From positions 166,738,908-166,802,907 of the forward strand of contig NC_085141.1 of NCBI RefSeq assembly GCF_024139115.2: 64,000 nt of DNA, in the 5' to 3' direction. The notes under the pieces are model-generated. The model was given only the letters and a program-made list of their open reading frames with translations. It was not told the origin of the DNA and made no database searches. The DNA is from Armigeres subalbatus (taxonomy: Eukaryota; Arthropoda; Insecta; Diptera; Culicidae). The position numbers were made by a program, and so were the translations under genes. Below, one piece after another: positions 1-11,027 of this stretch; the first letter of the stretch is position 1; every line of letters begins with the position of its first letter.

Positions 1-287
1 GCCTTTAAGGGTTAAACTGAGTGCACAGGTAGATGGAGGTTAGGGAAACGCCACGGGATGATTGATTGATTGGTCGACTGATAATTATTGATTGGGTAAT
101 TGAGATTGATTGCCGGAGAATCAGTCGAGTCGAGTCAAGTACGAGACACTGAAGACGGCCTTACTTAGGTCGAAATACGTATCTGTCAAAGGTACAATAA
201 AGTGATGGAATTACATGTAATAGTACAAACTCGTCTTATGACAAGTGAAGACATTCCACTAAAAGCTTACAATAATTTTCTTATCGT
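1..287 (+). mobile_element. Penelope-like element terminal repeat (pLTR) remnant
   Basis: From about 120 to 287 the sequence matches, with scattered differences, the terminal repeats of the two PLE copies at 36452-41952: the same ribozyme-like block, the same stretch ending in ACTCGTCTTATGACA and the same final ATTTTCTTATC. No PLE coding sequence follows, so this is an old end fragment. Bases 1-119 hold ATTGATTG-rich simple sequence and nothing else I recognise. Confidence 0.75.
139..195 (+). ncRNA. Hammerhead ribozyme motif (type I) in PLE terminal repeat
   Basis: The core CTGAAGA is followed by stem II (GGCC with GGTC around a 7-nt loop), then GAAA, a minimal stem III (TAC/GTA) and the cleavage triplet ATC. 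GACA before the core pairs with TGTC after the cleavage site, and GTAC pairs with GTAC further out, giving stem I. One extra C lies between the core A9 and stem II. Hammerheads with very short stem III are known from PLE terminal repeats. Activity is not shown. Confidence 0.75.
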
Positions 288-1990
288 CATATTATTGTTT
301 GAGAACGATTATTTGGTACAAAAAAGTAAAACAGATAGTAAATTGAACTTCAAAGCAGGTCTCTTATAGCAGTATATGCCAAGCTTTGCGCACATACCTA
401 ACTTGAAAAAAATATTTACACGACGCACTGAGGAGTATTTCAGCCCAAATCCTGGCCAAAAGTCAAAAACTAAAATTTTAGATATTTCCATATTACTTTT
501 CGTTTTTGAACTCTCAAATAGTAATACTAATTTGCCAAGGGATTTTTGAAACAATATTGTTTGCTTTTAAGCAATGCTGACTGTCAAAATTTTACCATAA
601 TTTCAATGCTAGTTTACTCTCAATTGTGCATGAAAAAATGTTTACGTTTTTTGGTATTTTTAGTGTTTTTGAAGATGAAAATCAATATAGGTATCAATGA
701 TGTGGGTATATAAAACGTTTTCAAGCATGATTTGATCTGAAACCGTTTTCAGGTGATCCATAATCATGCTTTTTTCTACCTTTTTTACAATAATATGGTT
801 TACAATATAAAACTTTTGATTAGGTTCCAAACCCGTCCAAGCAACATAATTGTCAGCGTTGGAAAGATTGGAGTTTTCTTAATAAGCTCCACATAAAACA
901 TTTCACGCATCCTCACGCAATCGTGACTTTTTTTTTAATAAAGTGAAGTTTGCTAAAAAAGCTAGTCAAAACAATAAATTATCTTGGTTTTGAGCGACAA
1001 TGCTCACATAAATTATGTTTCACCTACAAACAAGAGTGAGGACCAAAATTTAGTAAGTAATGATAATCAAAGAATGAAGAATAACGTAAGAAAGATCATA
1101 CTCAATGACGGATCCAGAGGTGGGCACCACTCGTCGCAAGCACGCTGTAGTTCTCAAAGACAGCGTTCTTGCACCAAGTGGTGCACTATCAAATAGCAAT
1201 AACTGACGCCGCCAGTGGTCATACTTCACTGTTATGAATGCAAATAGCATAAAAACAAAAAAATACACTTTGCTGTTTATATTGCATGCATTTACAGAAG
1301 AACAAATGATTGGCATAGTTTTGGCCATGCTTTTACATTGCGTACATTGCTTTTACATTGCGTACGTACGTACATTGTGTTCTCAGGTTTCTAATTTTTT
1401 TTGTAGATTTAACAGATTTAATGAAGGGTTGGCAGGAAAAAATATGTATTGCGTAGATATCATAGAAAGGGGATAAAGTCTCCCCAAATTTTAAAATTGC
1501 ATGTGCTGTTGAATTCAATAACCGTTCATGTATACGCACAGGAAAAATATTTAAAAAATCTGAGGGCACCTTTCAAATTTTATCAAAGCAAGTACTTGGA
1601 GAGGGATGAATTTACCCCGAATATTTTAAAAGTCGATTTTTTACAGCACTCCAAAAAAATCGATTGTGTATCAATAACAACAATAATTTAAGGACTCTCA
1701 TACATCAGTAAAGTTAAATATTATTTTTCTTAGAGAGTCTGTGTGGAAGTTGCGTATGTTTATTTACTTTTGGCTGTGATACATCCGAAATCATAAAAGT
1801 GGATCAAGTCTCCCCAGTCTCCTATAGGCGTCTTCATGCTGTTTGTTCAACTAATGGATTGGAGTCGTCTAGGTTGCTTCCACACATTTTTGCAAGTTCA
1901 TGGTTTCGTTTGTGATACGCGTTGCTGTGTTTCAGCGAGTTTGGGAGCTAGCTGAGGAACATTTCTCTTCACGCATTCAAAAGATAAGCG
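288..1990. other. No gene recognised
   Basis: AT-rich sequence with only short unconvincing open frames. A small tandem repeat of TTTTACATTGCGTAC lies around 1330-1376. No splice-flanked exon, tRNA or recognisable transposon end was found. Confidence 0.4.
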
Positions 1991-3401
1991 TTAATTTCCA
2001 TTTTTTTTTCTCAGCCATCATGGGCCAATTTGGCGTTAGTTGTTTAAATCGATTTTTTCAACAATTACGATTTTGTACGACATAAGGTTTCGCCTTTTCT
2101 ACATGCGGTAGCTGGCCACCTCTGGCCACCTTTAGTTTGGAACAAAGTTTGGCTTTGAAAGCATTCATATGTGATGGTGAGATCATGCATTTTTCGGTTG
2201 ATTTTTGCTGTTCTGGCGAGTTCGGACGTAAAAATTCAGAACAGAAAAGAGGCAGTTCCACATCTTCTACACGCAATTGCCTACACATTGTTAGCCAGTT
2301 CGAGGTTTCGTCGGTGACATACGTTATTTTTTAAGCATTCGATGAAGTAGCGAGTTTAGGCGACCCACAGCCTTTTGCAGCTGCACCAGACGTTTTTTTT
2401 TTGCGACACGGGTTCATTTCTCATGCACGTTGCGCAGCCAGCCTATGAAATTTTAGAAGCTTGAATGACATTTTCGGGACTCACAAAAAATAGGCAGATT
2501 CAAATGGGTCAAGGTCACTTGATGTGAATAGCTTAGTACCATAACGACATAACTGCATTGATTGATTTCTATCTGTCGATGTTCTCTAATTATCAACGCA
2601 GCGAATTGTTATAGTAATTTCCGCCCAATTAAACGAAGTGCCGATGATTGTATAGTCTGGTGTGATAAAACATGATTGCACCTTGCATAAGTAACAACAA
2701 TCACGGCTGTAACAGTTAATCCAATTGAGTTATTAACGAAAGATAAAATCGATTAATAGAAATCCATCATTGTAGTTACACCTTATGATACTAAGCACGA
2801 GATTTGTGAAATATTTGTGCTTATTCTACGAGTGAAGTGATGTGAGATTGCTCGAAGTGAGAATAGTCATATTCTCGCATTTGAAAAACATGGTCACGTT
2901 ACGTAAGAATAGCCTAATTCGACGCACCTCATGACACTCTATTCATAGAATAAGCACTATTATGTTGATTCTCAGTAGGTTACGAAAAACGAACTTACTA
3001 AGATTTCGACTTACCTTTTTTTGTGTATCTGAAATTTTGCGTCTAGATCGTTCTCCTGTTTCTAATTGCCCAATTCCGGTTTATTCTCTACTTCGTTCTC
3101 TTTGCACGGATTAATACTATTCCGAGTTCGTTATGCAAATAATTTTCTACATGCGGAAGCAGACTTCATTAAGATAGAATTTAAGATAGAATCCCTTGCT
3201 TCGTCGTTTACCTCAGCTGTGTTTTGGCGAGCTCGTATGTAAGCAATCAATAGAAATATTCCTTTGCTTCTAGAAGGATGAAAATACCCTTGAGAGCTCG
3301 CATCTTCTACATGCGGCCGCTGGTATTTTTTTTATTTGGCTTTCTGCCGTTATTTTCCGGCATTGGCGGGTGACTTTCTGCTACGAAAGTAGTAATATAG
3401 A

Positions 3402-3588
3402 GGGGATGACGGCTTTGGCAGGTTATGTTCTATTATTGGCAGGGGGGTTTTATGACTGACTAGGCTCAAATTTGGCCTAAACATTCTTTGCATATCAAAG
3501 AATATTGTGGCCAATTTTCATAAAATTTGGTCGACAAAAACCCCCTGCCAATAATAGAACAAAACCTGCCAAAGCCGTCTTTCCCCCT
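3402..3588. mobile_element. Palindromic MITE with GACGGCTTTGGCAGG ends
   Basis: The two halves are near-perfect reverse complements for about 50 bp each (GACGGCTTTGGCAGGTT, then TTCTATTATTGGCAGGGGG), around a 70-bp centre. There is no coding capacity and the target duplication is not clear. Confidence 0.7.
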
Positions 3589-4024
3589 ATCAAGTAGGGT
3601 CATACACTTATCACATAAGCACCTCTAAGTGTTGAGGGAGTTCTGTCGTTTTCTTACGCTAAATAATGTGTACGGAAAAAATGTGCCGAAACGGATGGAG
3701 AGAGGGGGATTCGAAAAACCCGGAAAAAATGCTCACTTTATTAGTGTACGATCCCAATAAGTTCGTGGTTTTGTCCACGACGTCTTGCTGTATTTGGACG
3801 AGCAAGACAGCTACCGAACGTTTTCCTTCAAGCATTCGATGGATATACGGGTATTGACGATACACTGATTCTTGCAGCTTCACTATAGGACGGTATCCAA
3901 TGCTTTTTATGACCTCTCTTTTTCAATTCGGTTTGCCGGCCTATAAAAGAAAGTATCGTGAGTTAAATTTAAGTATATTTTTGATACTAACGAAATACGA
4001 CTAATGATATGAATGTTCGGAAAA

Positions 4025-4114
4025 TACAGGTAGGATACGAATATGGACAAAAGAAAAAAAAAAGAATTTACAGGTAGGATACGAATATGGACAAAAGAAA
4101 AAAAAAAGAATTTA
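4025..4114. repeat. 44-bp tandem duplication
   Basis: TAGGATACGAATATGGACAA plus an A-rich tail and GAATTTACAGG occurs twice in a row with period 44 and no mismatch over 40 bp. It is either a recent slippage duplication or an assembly duplication. Confidence 0.85.
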
Positions 4115-4538
4115 CTAGAAAGGATAGCCTCGATCGTTTAGTAGTTGATCAAAAACTCATTTCAGAGGTTGAATTTCAAAATTTGTGTCATGATAAATTA
4201 TTAGCGTTCTACAACTCAACGTATTGTAGTTCGTTTGCTTTTGTTGATTAAAATTCCACTAGTAGCGGAGTTCAGGTGATTCGACGATGCACTACGCACA
4301 GTGCTATTGTATTTATCGTTCGTCCCATTCTAACTTATCACCTCGTAATTTCAGAGCGACGAATTTCGGATTTGAGTTATTTTTATGTAACTGTAAATGT
4401 ATCAGTATACATAGATATTACGAGTAAGCACGCACCGTGACACTTTTCAAAGTCATATCTATTGTAGAAAGAAAGATTAATTTGCATTGATGATGAAAAC
4501 GATGATGATTGTTCGTGCTTCCCGTATTACGAAGTGGT

Positions 4539-4621
4539 TAACTGCCGTGAATCGCATATTTGTCCCATATCAATAGGAAACCCAGCAAAGATGGGACAGA
4601 TATGCGATTCATGGCAGTTAA
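4539..4621. mobile_element. Mini palindromic element, copy 1
   Basis: An 83-bp snap-back sequence: TAACTGCCGTGAATCGCATA at the left is the near reverse complement of the right end, and GTCCCAT faces ATGGGAC at the centre. Relatives lie at 5378-5457 and, partly, 43285-43375. Confidence 0.6.
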
Positions 4622-5377
4622 AGTGTTAGTTGCAAATGATAACCTAATTTCATTTGTTCAGTATTACTAACTCCGTAATTAGTGAAATTCAAACAACGAA
4701 CTCTTAAGCCCCGAACGCAATGGAACGGAACGGGGATGGTAACGGCAAGATTTAACAGAAAATATATGGGCTAACTGTCATGTTGCCGCTACCGTCGCCG
4801 TTCCGTTTTATTGCCTTCTGGGCTTTAGAAAGATTTGTGAAAAACACATCACGCTAAAAGTCCACCCTACGACGTATTTTTGAATTCAACAGATAAAATG
4901 AGTTATAGGCAAACTCCTAAATAATATTAAACTATTATACTAGGAATATTGTGAAAAAGAAATCGATTTTCTACTTGCCCTTTTCTATTTCCACCGCGAA
5001 ATGAGACTGATATCCAGATTGTTCTCCTGTTCCTAAGTTGAATTCCGGTTTGTCTTCAGCTTCTTTCGCTCGGTACTGCTTCGCGTCCGTTGTGTCAATC
5101 GGCTCTTTGATCACTTGGTAGCGAGCCTCCATTAGGATCGAATTGCACACGCGTTGGTCACCTTCAGGGATGCGCGGGATAGACGATTATCGACCAGCTG
5201 ATGCCATGGGTTTGCAGTTAAGGTTACGAGTTTCCTCAACACTTGCTTGGCTTTGTTTTTGAAAGGGCGGGAATACCCTCGTGCCAGCCTCAGGACACAC
5301 GAGTGAGTGAAATTTTCCAGCCTATGAAAGAAAAAAACCGTGAGTTTAAACATTGGAAGCACATTTTTGCAACTAAT

Positions 5378-5457
5378 AAACTGCCTGTAACCCCATAGTT
5401 ATCCCATATTTGCTAAGTTTCCTATTCATATGAGACAGTTATGCGATTACAGGTAGT
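5378..5457. mobile_element. Mini palindromic element, copy 2
   Basis: About 80 bp, with AACTGCCTGTAA facing ATTACAGGTAGT and a central CCCAT/ATGAGAC arm. It resembles the 4539-4621 copy and is more diverged. Confidence 0.5.
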
Positions 5458-6186
5458 AATGTACGTGGGACTCCTCAGTGGATGGTCACTCAATATGATA
5501 GTTCGGAAAACATAATGTATCTTGATTTTCAGCAGGTTACGAACATGGACAAGAGAAAAATGAACCTATTACATCATAAAAAGAAAATCATTTTTCACTT
5601 ACGCTTTTCTGATTTCACCGCGAGGTGGCAATGAAACCCAGATGTTCCTCGTATAGTTCAATTCTAGTCAATCTTCCGCTTTTATCACTCGGCAACGATT
5701 TGGCACTGGAAGGGGTTCGTGGTTCCAATCGATGGTTCCACATTTTCTTCATGCGACTGACGATCGATTTCATTTAAGCATTCGGTGGAGAGGCGAGTAT
5801 GGACGACCCACATCTTGTGGCAGCTAGCGGTAGTTTCCGATGTTTTTCGACACGACTTTCCAATGCTGTTTCCGGCATGACATTGCCAGCCTAAGAAAAA
5901 GAGAAAAGTGAGTGAGTTTGAACATTGGAAGCACATTTTTGCGACAAAATATGTTCAATTCCAGTAGACGATCACTTGATATGAATGCTTGAAAAGTGAG
6001 AATACGTTTTGAAGTTACGAGCATTTTGATGTTCCTCATCTTCGCATGTCATCTTCTTTTTACCTTCCGATTTCGTCAACTCCATATTAAGCATTTTTTC
6101 TTCCCATGACATTGTCCCAAAAATCGCACTAACTACGTAAAAATTGGTGCTCCCAGATAAAATATGTGCGATTACAGAGTACTTAC

Positions 6187-6277
6187 GTTTCAGGATCATT
6201 TGGAAATCCGTAAAATAAAACCGTAAAGCCGGTGCGGCTTTTGCAGCCGTGCACTACACATTTTTGACCATTTTTCA
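6187..6277 (-). pseudogene. THAP-type zinc-finger first exon, probably decayed
   Basis: The minus frame reads KCVVHGCKSRTGFTVLFYGF followed by PNDPET, the N-terminal half of a THAP domain (C-x4-C, then an F-x-x-F/Y-P-x-D segment). It ends exactly at a good donor (GAAAC then GTAAGT). A start ATG-GTC-AAA lies immediately upstream but is out of frame with the cysteines, as if two bases had been gained, which suggests a broken gene. The rest of the domain (W, C, H) was not found in the next exon-like blocks. THAP domains occur in P-element-type transposases and in host DNA-binding proteins; which applies here is unknown. Confidence 0.45.
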
Positions 6278-6479
6278 ATCGATGACAAGACCGAACCGAA
6301 GACGCACCACGATCCGCCCTTAGAGCAAGTTTTTTAAATTGAATCGTAAGCATAACAAGCAGGCAATTATGAGTACTACAGTAAGAGGATGTCGTCAAAC
6401 CTAAGCAAAAATCACAAAAAAACAGTTTATAGCTTTTCACCGGTTTCACCCTGAGATCACCGCGCATAAAATAACTACA

Positions 6480-7069
6480 TAATATTTACATATCGATGCG
6501 AATGAAAAATTTACACATGTTTTTGAACGGCTGAAAATGATGAACCATGACTTCTTCAGCTTCTTCATCACCAAAAGAGCAAAACAAATTTGTCAAACTG
6601 TCAAAACGTCAAGAGGGGTAAGTCAAACCACCAATGCAAAAAGAATGTAATTCGTCACCCACGAGGGGTATTTTTCCCAAAATAAAGAAGAAGACATGGT
6701 GCCCGAAATTTCAATGGCTTTGTACCGGACATTGCGGTCTATGTATTGGTCTATGGTATAGTTACATTAGAGAAATTTGTTGATGTATTGTATCCTCAGT
6801 GTTGAAACAATCTGTGCAACCATCAAGAAACAATGTATCCTATTGTATACCGTACATTTTATGGTAATTCAATTGTTCACACTATTGAACCAATAGTACA
6901 TTTTTATCCGGGTGCGATACAACCATTTATGAAAGCTGAAATAGTCGCAAATTGGAAGAAAATTTTGTTTTCTTTGGGATGAGCTTTCATCCGGTGGGTG
7001 CTTGCATATGATTTTTCCGATTAAATAACACATCTCTTGCAGTGCCTCCACCGCACTATCTTGGTTATG
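6480..7069. other. No gene recognised
   Basis: Intergenic AT-rich sequence. Nothing beyond short frames is supported. Confidence 0.4.
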
Positions 7070-7165
7070 AATTCCCGGATTTTTAATTCGCGGCTTATTT
7101 GGGTGGGATTTGTCTTTAATAGCTGCTTAAAGAATGTAAGAAGCCATTGCCAGTGGAAAACATGT

Positions 7166-8658
7166 GTTGCGATGGGTTTTCATTGGCTTGAATGAAACTC
7201 TTTTGATAGCAGTGTCTTACACACAGCTTCAAAGCTGGAATTTATTTCCAATTAGTAACTATAAAATATAATATAAAAGTAACTTACAATCTAGTTTCCA
7301 ATTCAATTTGCAAGCCGCCGAATTCATCACAACTGCATTCTACATTTCCTCAGCATATTCAATTTACAGTGTTGCTAGTTTCACAAATACTATCAACTCA
7401 TTTTAACACTCCCTCCCGTGAAACTAGTAACAAACAAACCTACTATGCATTCAAAATCTTTCTATTCACCATTCTGAAGAAAACATTGCGTCTATTAGTC
7501 CCTCCTGGATCGAAAACTAGTTTATCTTTTGAAAATTTCATAATTAAATTACTGTTGCTTCTTTCTTGCACCACTGCATTTAAACTGTTTCTTTCGAGCC
7601 AGAAAAAATCCGTCGCAACATTCTCCAAAGAAACTATCTCTGAAGTGGGAAAGACTCGCCATGGATGAGCTAAAACGAAAGCTTGCACTGCTTGAGGAGC
7701 AGAACAAAGCATGGCGGACGCAACAGGAAGAAATTGAGAAGAGAATCCGGCTGGAATACGAGTGCAAATTAAAACAATTGAATGAGGATTACGAGAGAGC
7801 GGCATTGGAAATCGATTTAAAATTTGGTGCACGTAGGGCAGCAATAATATCAAAATATTGCGGACAAAGGACCTGCGAAAAACCGGCGAACGAAGAAAAA
7901 CAGCGAATTTTTTTCAGTGACAAAACAAAATCACTCCATGAATTCGATATCAAATTTTGTTTTGGTGCCGCAGATTCCCTCCAAACTGCTACTCATCAAA
8001 CACAAACGTACATATCGCAAAAGAAAATTGAAATTAAACCGGTAGGTCAAGCGCTGCAAAGCCGTAGAGATGCAGCAACGATAACCGTGCGCCGTCCTGA
8101 CCATCGAACGAGCTCGGATGAGTACATCAGTTCGTACACCGCCGCACAGAATAAGGGCAACAAAGAATTCGTTAACGCAGGAGCTAAGAACGAATTGGCG
8201 TACGATTCAAATCAAAGCTGTTTATTTTGGCGTATTGAAGGAAAATGTGAAAGAAATTGTAGATCGTTTTGGGAGAACAAAAACTTTTGATCCCGGCGGA
8301 ACGGATAAGGGAATAGATTTCAAGTGAAGTTTAGAAATGCGCAGTAGACCCGTTTTGCTAGTTTCACGGGTGGGAGTGTTGAGTGAAGTTTGATATTTTG
8401 TGAAACTGGCAACACAGGTTATTAAATTAATGTACATACCTTCATACAGAGGCAAAAGGATTTAATTAGAATAGTTTAGAGCGGCGACGGAGACTGTGGC
8501 TCGTAGATTGAAGTGAAACTAGTTTGTAAGTTATTTCATATAAATAATAAGTTCAATAATAATTCATAATTGCATAATAAATTTCAGCTTTGGAGCTGTG
8601 TGAAATGGACACTGCTATCAAAACTGTTTCTTTCGAGCCAGAAAAAATCCGTCGCAAC
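7166..8658. mobile_element. Foldback-type element with long imperfect inverted ends
   Basis: Flanked by the 7-bp duplication AACATGT (7159-7165, 8659-8665). The ends GTTGCGA and TCGCAAC start inverted repeats that continue in patches for about 350-400 bp: GATAGCAGTGT, AGCTGTGTG, an AATAAA-containing stretch, GTGAAACTAG, and a block translating as NTPxRETS and VPPGSK on both sides. A PPT-like GGGTGGGAGTGTTG lies at the inner edge of the right arm. The outermost 40 bp of the right end also recurs internally at 7582-7621, in the same orientation, just before the ORF. This could be two inverted LTR-like pieces, a DIRS-like layout or a true foldback transposon. Confidence 0.6.
7661..8290 (+). CDS. 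Coiled-coil protein of unknown function inside the foldback element
   Basis: 209 aa, not recognised. Residues 1-65 are rich in E, K, L, Q and R and look like a coiled coil (MDELKRKLALLEEQNKAWRT at the start). The middle is polar and basic, with RRDAATITVRRPDH. The end has a small cluster, CLFWRIEGKCERNCRSFW, that is cysteine-containing but not a standard CCHC knuckle. The last codons lie inside the right inverted arm, so the stop may belong to the repeat. A coiled-coil start after an LTR-like leader recalls retrotransposon Gag proteins, but no protease or RT follows. A Gag-like or captured ORF is inference only. Confidence 0.5.
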   Translation: MDELKRKLALLEEQNKAWRTQQEEIEKRIRLEYECKLKQLNEDYERAALEIDLKFGARRAAIISKYCGQRTCEKPANEEKQRIFFSDKTKSLHEFDIKFCFGAADSLQTATHQTQTYISQKKIEIKPVGQALQSRRDAATITVRRPDHRTSSDEYISSYTAAQNKGNKEFVNAGAKNELAYDSNQSCLFWRIEGKCERNCRSFWENKNF

Positions 8659-8773
8659 AACATGTGACAATATACCAAAAAATGAAGTAAATTTTATGGA
8701 GAAATTTTGATTTTGAATGTAATGGCTTCTGACGACTTTTCTCCCAAACTCTCGCAGCGCACTCTACCACTGC

Positions 8774-8983
8774 ACGGAGAAACACGTTTACTCATTAATG
8801 GGTACTTTTTCTTTGCTATCTCTGTCTCTCTGCTGAAAAATTTACCCATTTTGGGAGAATAAGTGGATCTACTCATTTAAATGAGTAAATCCACTTATTC
8901 TTCCAAAATGGGTGAATTTTTCAGCAGAGAGAAAGAGATAGCAGAGAAAAAGTACCCATTAATGAGTAAACGATTTTTACCGG
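8774..8983. mobile_element. 210-bp palindromic MITE, copy 1
   Basis: The two halves are reverse complements over nearly the full length, centred on CATTTAAATG near 8880. They contain TTTACTCATTAATGGGTAC, a TCTCTTTCTCTC tract and CCACTTATTC. It gives mirrored open frames but no plausible protein. A second copy in the opposite orientation lies at 32803-33014. Confidence 0.85.
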
Positions 8984-9229
8984 GTGGAACCTTCTCGAAT
9001 TCGCCTATTCCCGGATTTTCAATTCGCGGCTTATTTGGGTGGGATTCGTCTTCAACAGCTGCTTAAGGACTGTGAGAAGCCATTGCCAGTGGAAAACATG
9101 TGACAATATACCAAAAAGTGATGAATTTTATGGAGAAAATTTGATTTTGAATGTAAATAATCGCTTTTGACGACTTTTCTTCCAAACTCTCGCAGCGCAC
9201 TCTACCACTGGATCCTTCTCGAATTCGCC

Positions 9230-10128
9230 TATAGGCGGTTGAGTATTTATAATTAACATATTTAAAAATAAAATTGGGCATTCTTCAAAACATTTTTTAC
9301 ACACATAATGTGTTAGGTGGCAGTCAAATGAATGAGTTGGTGGAGTAGTCGTTTGACTATGTCATTCTATGTTTTGAATAATCATGCGATGTTTGTCAAA
9401 ATTCGGACTGAAGTTGCTTCATGAAGATGAATATTTCTGGTTTTAGATAGGTAGGTAGTTAAATAAAAACAAACACTATTTACGCTATAATGGTTTAAAA
9501 ATGACTCCGCATTATTATTTATTTAACGATAAAACCTAGATTTAAAATTAATCTAAAATGTGGCACTGGAAGCTTAAATTCAGATATGAGAACTTTTGTA
9601 TACACAATATAAGCAATAAATTAGAGTGCAAACAACCAAATACAATGCTAAAATAAACAATATGACACTATTTATATTACCGTATAAAATAACTGCCGTT
9701 TGAAAGTTTTCTACTGCATATCTACGAGTCTACGATTTGCTGTAAGTGGAATTCTGTCCGTGTATAGCTCTATGATTTTCTTTTGGTATAACTTTTAAAA
9801 TGTGCTTGCTGCAATAACGGTGATAAAGGGGTCAGCATATTTTAGATGCAATTCAGAAGTGTGCTGATTTCTCTACATAGCCGCAGGGGTTGGTTGTGAT
9901 GACCGGTTTTTCTTACTGCAGAAAGATCACTATTGTTTTTTTTTGTTTCTTTTATATAAATTTAAAGCACTTTTGCTTGTCGTGGGGTATTCGGGTTTTG
10001 AACAGGATGGAATCAGCTCTGTACTGCGTGTTGAGTAGTGGCGTGTATCCGAATACCTGTGGATTAATAAGGATAAATAACAAATTTTACATAATGAATG
10101 GTGATTCTACAGTGTTTTATATATGAAC
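9230..10128. other. No gene recognised
   Basis: AT-rich sequence with no supported exon, RNA or transposon end. Confidence 0.4.
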
Positions 10129-10130
10129 TA

Positions 10131-10719
10131 AGGACTGTTCAGTTGATTGAGAGGACACTTTTACATGACGATATAAAACAGACAGATTGGTCAATTTTGA
10201 AAGAATTTGTTTTATCGTATACTAGTTGACCCGGCAGACGTTGACCTGCATAGTAGACGAAAATGCGCGTCGTAGACTGCCCATGCTAAATTTCCATAAA
10301 AATCTTAATTTTAGTTTTTTCAGGATTTACTCAACCTTACTCGTGATTTTCTCATGAGGAAATATCATAATAAACCGGAAAATGATAACCAACATACCTG
10401 CTGAAGGAATCAAGAAAATCCATCCAGCCGTTTTCGAGTTATGCGGATACGAACACAGACCATTTCATTTTTATTATATAGAAGATTATAATACACTGTC
10501 AATCAACTGTATTTTTTGAAAAGAGGTAAAACAGTTTAAATCCGACAAAATGGCGCCTATTGTCAAAGCTTAGAAATTGTGTTAGAATTGATTTGTTGAT
10601 AATTGGATTTCATGTCTAGAAGGTCAGATAATATATTCAACGAAACAAAACAGATTTCTAAAAAGATTGATGGTAACATCTACAATACAACGTGTCCTCT
10701 TTATAAACTGAACAGTCCT
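10131..10719. mobile_element. DNA transposon (MITE-like) with AGGACTGTTCAGTT ends
   Basis: The ends AGGACTGTTCAGTT and AACTGAACAGTCCT are inverted, and similarity continues through AGAGGACAC. TA flanks both sides (10129-10130, 10720-10721), which fits a TA target duplication. No transposase was seen. A Helitron is inserted inside. Confidence 0.75.
10222..10485 (-). mobile_element. Short non-autonomous Helitron
   Basis: On the minus strand it begins TCTTCTATATAATAAAAATG and ends GGGTCAACTAG. The host base before is A and after is T, the known Helitron insertion between A and T without target duplication. The 5' end matches the Helitron ends at 16485 and 16963. Confidence 0.75.
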
Positions 10720-10822
10720 TACCAAAATATCGTGTATGATATGAATGAATAGGGGTCGCACACTTATTACGTAATCCCCTCAAGTAAGATTTTTTCCAAA
10801 CAATTATTTACAGTCGCGATTC

Positions 10823-11020
10823 GCTGGTTGGGCCACAACCTCGACCCAACTAACGAATTCGGGTTTTAGTTGAGTCAACTGACAGGCATTTGAACACGTG
10901 TATTTCGACTTGAACATCACAAATGATGTCCATCATGCAGTGACGCCCATTCACGTTTTCCGTGTTAACATTGAATTTTGACGTAAGGTTACTTTTTAGT
11001 TGGGTCATGACCCAACCAGC
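10823..11020. mobile_element. MITE-like repeat with GCTGGTTGGG ends
   Basis: GCTGGTTGGG at the left is mirrored by CCCAACCAGC at the right, with GGGTCATGACCC palindromic next to the right end. About 198 bp, non-coding. No clear target duplication. Confidence 0.5.
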
Positions 11021-11027
11021 AGCCAGG

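Larger units (their letters stand above)
1990..5960 (-). repeat. Cluster of diverged exon-like repeats
   Basis: Similar blocks recur near 2340-2450, 3010-3180 and 3920-3970, 4960-5380, and 5590-5950. On the minus strand each starts with a possible acceptor (TTCTTTCATAG then GC; TTTTTCTTAG then GC), is preceded by a shared stretch containing CCAATGTTTAAACTCAC, and some end at a possible donor (AAAAAGC then GTAAGT near 5600). Reading frames are short and differ between copies, so these look like decayed duplicates of exons of one gene family or transposon. I cannot name the protein. A THAP-like exon lies just upstream in minus-strand sense. Confidence 0.4.
7070..9225. repeat. Duplicated 230-bp repeat, first copy split by an insertion
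   Basis: The block from CCCGGATTTT to CACTCTACCACTG occurs once as 7070-7165 plus 8659-8772 and again as about 9010-9212. The first copy is interrupted by the foldback element at 7166-8658; the second shows the uninterrupted sequence (GGAAAACATGTGACAATATACC), which supports the insertion boundaries. Confidence 0.7.

Noticed and set aside
8881..9066. Frames MSKSTYSSKMGEFF... here and at 32632-32907
   Set aside because: They arise from the palindromic MITE and appear on both strands by symmetry.
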